In this document: piece after piece, positions 52,101-61,227 of the stretch
Layout: each line of letters begins with the position of its first letter
Position numbering within the stretch: position 1 is the first letter of the stretch
Position numbers and translations under genes: made by a program
Assembly (NCBI GenBank): GCA_922989275.2
Contig: OV277861.1
Span: 41,480,623 to 41,544,622, forward strand
Source of the DNA: Gari tellinella
Taxonomy: Eukaryota; Mollusca; Bivalvia; Cardiida; Psammobiidae
Direction: 5' to 3'
DNA: 64,000 nt
Notes under the pieces: model-generated
What the model saw: only the letters and a program-made list of their open reading frames with translations
What the model was told of the DNA's origin: nothing
Databases searched by the model: none

Positions 52101-55100
52101 GATTAGATGTAGCATTATGATTATGTTGCATCTGATCTGGATCCAAAATGTTTGCAAATATTGGCTATTTGCCCATAGTATATTAAGGGTAACTCAGGTA
52201 AATACAGTTCTGCCTAAATCAAAAATACTGTAAAACCTGCCTAGAGCAGCACTTAAACTGTGCAGGGTGGTGTCAAATGTGACCCTAGGGATTTCATTTT
52301 AACAAACTATAGATAGATCCACCAGGAGATTCTACTGTACAAATATCAAAGCTTAGGGCCTAGTAGTTTTGGGCAAGAAGATTTTTTAAAGATTTTTGCT
52401 TTTTTGCTTTTTCAAGCAGAGTTTGTGCTTTTTTTCCTTTTTTTTTGAACAACTTCTGTAGAGAAGCATCCAAGGAACATCATAAGCAGTTTGAACTCTC
52501 CCTACAATCGGCGGGTTTCAGAGGAGATGTCGTTTGAAGTAAAAGTGAACGGACAGACGGACAGACGGACAGACTGACAGACGGACAGACGGACAGACGG
52601 ACAGACGGACAGACGTACTACGGACGGTGAGCGGTCACAATAGCTCACCTTGAGCCTTTGGCTCAGGTGAGCTAAAAAGGTAGGTATATCGTGTTTTAAA
52701 GTGTTTTTTTAGTGTGTCCCCCAAAAATATCAAATGTCCCCCTGAATTTTTGCCAGGGGGACACGGTGTCCCCCAAAAATTTGGACCTAGACACAACACT
52801 GTTGCATATACAAACAACAAATTAGAAGTGTGCCATTAATATTAACTTTAATTCATATCCTTAACTCACTAAAGTAAACTGAACAAATCCAACAATTTCT
52901 CACTCATTTCAGCTCCAAACCTATGGTGTTACTACTCATTAGAATTGTCGTGAAGAGATTATTCTAATGAGTAGTGACACCATAGGGTTTAAAACAGAAA
53001 CAAAGATTTTAGTTTATGCATGTAATACTCCCCTTATCTTCACCCCTTCTCTAGTTGTGCATTTTTGCATTATTTACAAACAGTATACTTCCAAGCCTTA
53101 ATTAATTGGAAACTGGAATTGTCTATTTAACCCATTACCCAATAAATATGCCTTTTTATGCCTCTGATTTATTCATCCATGAAGGAAAATAGTTCAAATT
53201 TATACAATAATAAATATGCATCATTAAAAATATTTTCTATATTCTGGCAGATGGTAGCTTAAAGCAGGCAGAAAGTAAAGCAGAATGCACCTTAAGGTGC
53301 ATTCTGCTTTACTTTCAAGTTGCTTTAAGTGGTCGCCTATTTTCAAAACTAGAAACAGGCTATGGGGTAATGGGTTAAAGTTACAGGGGTCAATGAGTTA
53401 ACTCTTTCCTCCCTAAAACTTCAAATGGACAATCCCAGTTTCAATTTTAGTCTAGTCCATTTCTGCCTTTTTAGGGTTGTTTTTGTCAATGTTTTGCATT
53501 ATGACAAACAGTGAAGACCCAGATCAGAGGGCTCCGTAAGGACAATGCACTTTTCACATGTATACTGTTTGAAAAGGACGCCTATATGCGGGACTAGCGT
53601 TCAAAGGGTTAACTCAATCACTGCAAATCACAATTATAATGGCATTTGCAAACCATTTGGCCCAACTCAGACACTGGGTTAAACAAATGATTAAATGGCA
53701 TTGTACATGGATATCTTTCAGACTTAGCAGATGAAATCCTCTTTCTCAATGTGCCTCTCTGAGATCTATCTCAAAGTGCCTCTCTCTCTTCTCTTGAGAT
53801 CTACTTAGCAGATACACAAGCAGTGTGCACTCTCTGTGTCTGTGTGCGTATCTGTTTGTGTGTCTCTCCATCTGTCTAGTCTGTCTGTCTAGCTGTCTGT
53901 CTCCCTCTATCTGTCTGTCTGTCTCTCTTACTCTCCTGTTACCAGTGACAGTTTGTGTACATCGACTTACACCTAGCCTTTGTTCTTGCTGTGGGCCTAC
54001 TTGTATAGTGACAGCAATATAACTTCCGTAAGTACTTGAGCCCTATACAAACACACAATCAACCACTTTGCATTCTTGCCTGTAAACAAAACTTCAACAC
54101 AAAATGTACCTCGTCCCATAAGGAAAATCTACACAATCGACTACCAAAAAAAATCTTTACTTATGTGTGAAGAAAAAATCAAATGTTTTTCTCCTGCTGA
54201 TTCGGGTCTGCACATCTGTTTGTCATGAGAACATATTGTAATAAATACCAAATGTACCTCTAAATAGTCAAAAACGGACTAAACTTAATTGTAAATTAGA
54301 ATTTTCTATTTAGAATTTCAGGGGTGAGCTAGTTATTTTCTTATTCAATTGTTATAGTTGAAATTTTCCTTATTTCATTTACTAATGTAATAGTTTGCAT
54401 GATAGATGTACATATTGGACTATAGGTTTTATATACAGTGGAGAAAACATTATTCTTTCCCAATAAACGCGTTTACGCTAAATCTATTATTTCCAATGCA
54501 AACAGTTTGAAGCCAGATCAGACGCCGGGGTAACCCGGCGTCTGATCAGGCTCCAAACTGTTTGCCACTCAGATTAAAATTAACAATCCAGATTGTCAAT
54601 AAGTTGTCATTTTCTCCATTTTAATGCAATGTGTTTGCGTTTCGTTTGCGTTTAAACGGGAAAGAATAACGTTTTCTCCACTGTATGACTGTTTCAGCAG
54701 AATTTAGGAAGGTTGATAACTCCCATGTTGTGACTACTCATTAGAATTACAGTCGAACTTTGATATCTCGAACTTGCTTAACTCGAACTATCCGATAGTT
54801 CCACACATGAACTGCATTGTTTCATGCCTCGGTTAGGTCAAACATAATATTTTAAAGTTAAAACGTGGCTAAGCCACGTTTTAACTTTGATATACGGCAA
54901 TACGGGTATGTTCAATTTAACCAAGTTCGAGATATCGAAGTTCGACTGTACCTTGAAGAGATGATTCTAATCACTGCTCACAACATAGAGTTTGGTGCAG
55001 ATAAAAAAATCTACTTTTTAAAATATTCACAGTATTAACGGGACTATGATAATACTGTTGACAAATGTAGGTGACATTATAGTTATCTATGGGGTAGTGA

Positions 55101-58100
55101 TTGCTGGTTATGTGTAATTTCCTTGTTCTATAGGTGTGCTTTATTATTATTGGGGTTATCTGACCACATAATCAAGCATGGTAGTTTGTAAATACGGAAA
55201 CTATCATGTTTCTTAATATCATGTTGGTAAAAATTGTTCCTGGTATATAATGCCCAGTAACAAAACTATATATTACCCTCAGCACTTAATTGACCATGCA
55301 GTCTCATGCTGTAACAGCATAATACTTTTGCAAACAGTTTGGTTCCAGATAAGATACCATTTTTTGACACTAAGATACTATGCTTTTAGTATTACAGGGA
55401 AATTAAGAAAGGTCATTTTCAGATTTCAGACCAGAACGGATAATCAAAGATTATGAAGCTCACCTGCTGCAAGGAACAGACTTTCGCAAAACCTTAATGT
55501 TGACCCTAGAGGTCAAGGTCAAGGCCACCAAACTGTGGTGCATTGTGGTCTACTCATTGAGGCTCATCAGCATATGAAGTTTCGTGACCGTAGATGCAGT
55601 TGTTTGCTCAGTACAGACTTTAAGGCAAAACCTTAAAGTTGACCTTATGTAGAAGTCAAGGTCAAACTTCAAAGTCACCAAACTGGGGTGCAATGTGGCC
55701 TTCTTATTGAGGCGCATTAGCATAATGATGTTTTGTGACCATAGGTGCACTGTTATTGGCTCAGTGCAGACTTTAACGCAAAACCTTAACAGTTGACTAA
55801 TATATTATAATTATAGACAATTTATAAACTCCTAGAAAATGGCATACAGTCTATCTCAAATACAGTATCTTCTATATCAAATCCTATGTTGTGACTATTC
55901 ATTAGAATCGTCTCGAAGAGACAATTCAAATGAGTAGTGACACCATAGGGTTGGTTGGAGACAGAAGGATTTTTGTGTTAGAACTCGATGTTGTGACTGC
56001 TCTTTGGAACTGTTCTAAAGAGGTGTGGTGGCAACATTAATTAGGATTTAAGTCTATGCAGGGCTGCCATAAGTTGATCTGATAAATCCTAAGATTTCCA
56101 AATTTTCTATTTTTCAAGCGTGATTACTTAAAGCAGGTTGAAAGATTCGGAGAAATGGCAGCCCTGCCTATGAAATACTCCCCTCAATACCTGAGGCGAT
56201 GTTCTTTCTGAGAACACTTAATGGATTATTGATTACTTCCCGGAATTAGTTTCTGTCTGTCTAACCCTTGTTATACAATACTAATCATACTCTTATAACA
56301 TAGCTACAATATTGTCTTCATTTTAACTCATTGTCAACAAATTTTCAAACGTACAACAGTCAATTTTGTATTGAGCGACCACAGAGAAGAAAAAAAATAT
56401 CCAATAGGGAATCTGTAAATACAAGTAGTAAAACTGTTCATTAATGCTGGAAAAAAATCATGCACAAAGCATTAAAACTTAACACACACATTTCAAATCT
56501 TAAATGCAGAGGCGGAGGTGGAGGTCATTGAGGTCACAGGGGTCAAAACTTCAGCAAGGATGGAAAGTTCTTGTCCGAAGGTTATAATGTGTGCTGCAAG
56601 TATGAGCGCTGTAGGTCAAAAGGTAAAGTAGTTGTGAGCACTTTTCAAAACTTAAACACACATTTCGAAACCAGAGGCTTGGAGGTCAAGGTCACAAGGA
56701 TCAAAAGTAAAGCTATGTCCAATGGTATTTGTGGTCCAAACATGAAGGCTGTAGGTCAAAAGGCATAGACAGGGCTGCCATTTCTTCGGATTTTTCCTAA
56801 ATCTTCGGATTTTTTTCTAGAACATGGTAGCTTAAAGCAGGCTGAAAGTAAAGCAGAATGAGCCATAAGGCACATTCTGCTTTATTTCCAGCCTGCTTTA
56901 AGTAGTCATGTGTCAACAAAACTAGAAACAGGCTATGGGGTAAAGGTACGATTCGTAAATTCGCACTTGAAAAATGCAAATTTGGAAATCTTAGGATTTT
57001 TCATGTCAACTTGCGGAAGCCCTGCATAAAAGCTGTGAATTTTTTTAGTTACTTTCTTGAAACTAAATGGCAACAGTCGGTGCAGCGACTGAGTGACACC
57101 ATAAGCTTTTCTGGACATTGGTCCGTCAGCTAAAAAGTGTTAATTTCTATATTTCATTGCATTGCATTTGAATTTAGTTTAATTTAAAAGGGGAGAAAAC
57201 ATTGTTTTTCCTACTGTACCATATATATCATAAGCTCGCCAGACAAATGTCCATGAGAACTAATAATTGTTAAGTCAACTGGTTGTTGGTTTTGCCGTTC
57301 TCTTTCCAGTTTGTGTCAGTAGTTTAACCAATTACCCCATAGCCTGATTCTAATTTTGAAAAAATATGGCCACTTAAAGCAGGTTGAAAGTAAAGCAGAA
57401 TGCGCCATATGGCACATTCTGCTTTACTTTCAAACCTGCTTTAAGCTACCATCTGCTAGAATATAGAAACTTGTTCTTACATGTATCATACATATTCTTA
57501 ACTGTATAAATTGAAACTATTTACTCCAGTGAAGGAATAAATTAAAGGCGTAAAAATGCGTATTTAAGGGGTAATGGGTTAAAAAAGTGTTAACAACTTT
57601 GAACTGACCTACAGTTTTCAAACTTGCACCACACATGCCGTAGATTTGGAAAATACCTTTCTGACCATGTGACATTTTGGACACCTGTGACCTTGACCTC
57701 AGACTCTGCGTTGTGCTTTTCAGTTTTTAAAAGCGATGGCAACTTCAACACCCTTACCACTTCTGTATTATATATACGGCACATTAATCACACCAAGAGT
57801 GAATATGAATATCTTGCAGTCTATGAATATCTTAACCTCAAAATTCCTGAAAATGAGATGAGCAATGTCACTTAACGCTTGCATAAATAGAAGTTCTGTA
57901 GGTTAATCTTTGTTTAACATTCATTGTTTAACAAGTATAAATAACCCAGTGTTAATCTTTGTTTTGCTCAGCGCAACAGTTGAAAAAGCCTTGATATTTT
58001 TACAAACTGCATTTGTATTTAGCCTATACTTAACCCTTTACAGGGCTCCAGATAAGAGGTAGTTATTTCAACAAATCCAACATTTTTTCACTCTTTTTAG

Positions 58101-61100
58101 CACCAAATCCTATGGTGTTACTACTCATTAGAATCGTCTCGAAGAGACGATTCTAATGAGTAGTGACACCATAGGGTTTAATTCAGAAATAAAGATTTTA
58201 GTTTTTGAAAAACTACCCTTACCTGGTGCTCAGTGCCTTTACTCTATAGCCTGTTTATAGTTTTAAAGACAGGTGACAAGATTTAAAGCAGGTTGAAAGC
58301 AAAGCAGAATGTGCCTTAAGGCACATTCTGCTTTACTTTCAGCCTGCTTTAAGCTCCGATCGGCTAGAACATAGAAAATATTTAAGCTACATATTCATTA
58401 CTTATATGAATGGGAACTATTTACTTCAGCGGAGGAATAAATAAAATGTGTAAAAATGTGTATCTATAAAAGAGAAATGGGTTAACTCTATAATTATAGG
58501 CAACTATTTTTGTTTTTTATCCAGATAACATCCAGAGAACATCAATATTTAACTTCCAACATTTGAAAACAATCTTTCAAATAGAGTGTCAAACACAATA
58601 AGTTAAATTTCAGCCATGGCAGATAAAAGATCAAATCACTCTACCACTATAAACAGATTGCCCAACACTTCAATCATGGTGAAAGGCCAAGAAGAAACCA
58701 CGTCTTTCAAACAATCAAGATGAAATATTAGGATAAAGAATACGTACAGTGGAGATGACATTATTTTTTTCCAACAAATTAATTTGTGCTTAATCGCAAA
58801 CAGTGTGGAGCCTACCGTACTCAGATATAGGAAATTCAGGGTCAAAACTGTTTGCCACTCAAATAAAGATAAGCAGTTCATAATTTCAGAAGCATCTCAT
58901 TTCTTCCATACATAATAAGTGCATGTTGTTTTTCCTCGCATAAATGGGAAAGAACTACTGTAATACCATGTACATTAAGTTTTAAGTCAATCACCAAAAG
59001 AAAACCACAATGTTTCTCAGCTAATTAGAATTGCCGGCGGCCATATTGGATTTCTGATTGGCACAAAAAAGTTTCAAGACAAAATAGGCAAGAAAAACTT
59101 CTGGGCCAAGTTTCTCATCAAACAGTTTGAGCTTTTCTTCAAGATCAAAGCATGACAAACTTTAACCCCTTTCTCCATAAATATGCATTTTTATGCCTCT
59201 TAATTTTAATTCCTCTACTGAAAAACATTATTGTACTTTATACAGTCATGAATATAATTATGCACCGCAAGAAATACATTCTAATCCTAGCAGATGGTAG
59301 CAATTCTTTAAGTAAAGCTGGCTGAAAGCAAAGCAGAATGTGCCTTAAGACACATTCTGCTTTTCTTTCAGCCTGTTTTAAGCAACAATCTGCCTTAATT
59401 CAGTACTGAAAACAACTAGGCTATATAATTATGTCAACAAACAACGGTTGTGAAGACAATTTTCTAGTTTGAGTGAACTTAAGCATCCAACCAACAGAAT
59501 TTCATCTAACCCCTTCCTCTCCATAAGCACCACAAATGGATATTCATTGATAACTTTGATTACAGACAGCAGCTTAAAGCAAGATGAAAGTAAAGCAGAA
59601 ATCTTTCTGCTTTAATTTCATATTACTTTAAGCAGTGTCCTGCCTTAATTCACAAGGTAATTTAATTATAATGTACTTTTGGTTGTGGAGGAAAGGGTCA
59701 GACTGAGGCAGACAATACTGCTGCACTTATAATGATAACCACACTGTAATAATGTAAACTGACATCAGGCTGCCCTGAGTCACCATTCATCAAAGTATAA
59801 TAATCTAAATCCCTTTACGCCATAGCCTGCTTCTAGTTTTAAAAACAAGTGACAACTTAAAGCAGATTGAAAGTAAAGCAGAATGCACCTTAAGGTGCAT
59901 TCTGCTTTACTTACAGCCTGCTTTAAAGCTATCATCTGCTAGAATAAAGAAAATATCTATTGTGATACATATTCATTACTGTATTATATAATAAAGTAGG
60001 AACTGTTTTCTTCAGTGGAGGAATAAATGATATGCATTAAAATGCATATCTATATATGGAGTAGAATTTTGATGTGACGTCCCAGCTGGAGACCAAACCC
60101 CTGACCTTCTGTACCATCAGATGCTCTACTCACTATGCAGACAAGGTCATGCAGTCCTTAAATCAGCATTAAAAACCAAGAACATCCAGTAAATTTGCAG
60201 GGACTCATTATTCAAAAAGTTGCATGTCCCAATAATTGGACCCATAGCTTTTCTGGCCTTTATTAATCTATTACTTATAAGCAAATAGTAGCTTAAAGCA
60301 GGTTGAAAGTAAAGCAGAATGTGCCTTAAGGCACATTCTGCTTTACCTCCAACCTGCTTTAAGTGGTCACCTGTCTTCAAAACTATAAATAAGTTATGGT
60401 ATAGTGGGTTAATTTTTCACCTCACAAGGACTCAATGTTTGTCTCAAGGACTCGCAGTTTTACAGAATGTGCATCCCGAGGACTAGCTCATTCATCTGAT
60501 TTCTTAAATTAGCACTGACATCAACTAGATCTAAAAAGATGAGAAAAAGCAATAATGTTGCCACACGATGCACAATGCCTGGGGAAGATGTTATTGTTTC
60601 CTGATAAACACGTTTATGCTAAAACAGCGATGTTGATCCATTGCAAATAGTTTGAAGCCAGATCAGATCTAGATGCCTGGTAACCCGGCATCTGATTAAA
60701 CTACAAACTGTTTGCCACTCACATTGAAATAAAATCATTAGAGTTTCAAAACTTGCCACTGTCTATATTTAATTGCATTAATTGCACCTACATTTCATTT
60801 GCAACATGAAATAATAATGTCTTCTCCACTGTACATGTACTATAATCACAAGGATAGACCAGGAGGTCAGCCTCTTCTCAACTTCTCAAGTGTCCTAACC
60901 CTAGATGAACCAGCTGTTTAATCTTAACCCTTTTCTCGTATATTAACCCTTTGCACCCTAGTCCCGCATATAGACGTCCTTTCCAAACAGTGCACATGTG
61001 AATAGTACACATGTCCTATGCAAACAGTGAAGACCCAGATCAGAGGGCTCCTAAACATTGACAAAAAGGACCCTTAAACGTCAGAAATGGACTAGACTAA

Positions 61101-61195
61101 AATAGAAACTGGGATTGTCCATTTGAAGTTTCAGGGAGGAAAGAGTTAATAGTCACAATACCAATCACTTATACAGTGCAGAAGATTATGTTGTT

Positions 61196-61227
<32 letters not shown>

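Larger units (their letters stand above)
49450..52799 (+). mobile_element. hAT-like transposon remnant broken by two pearl elements
   Basis: Ends CAGTGTTGTGCCTAGG (49450) and the inverse of CAGTGTTGTGTCTAGG (ending 52799). Both are flanked by TTGCATA, a 7-bp direct repeat close to the 8-bp hAT duplication. CAG-initiated TIRs also fit hAT. The internal sequence is 49466-49863, 50798-50891 and 52679-52783; the rest is pearl-A copy 4 and pearl-B copy 2. Confidence 0.65.

Noticed and set aside
53825..54022. Cys/Leu/Ser-rich 65-codon frame, possible secreted peptide
   Set aside because: Translation of a TCTG microsatellite.
57624..57875. Opposing 64- and 83-codon frames with coding-like look
   Set aside because: GGTCAAGGTCACAGG-type repeat sequence as in pearl-D; no splice sites fitting the host gene.
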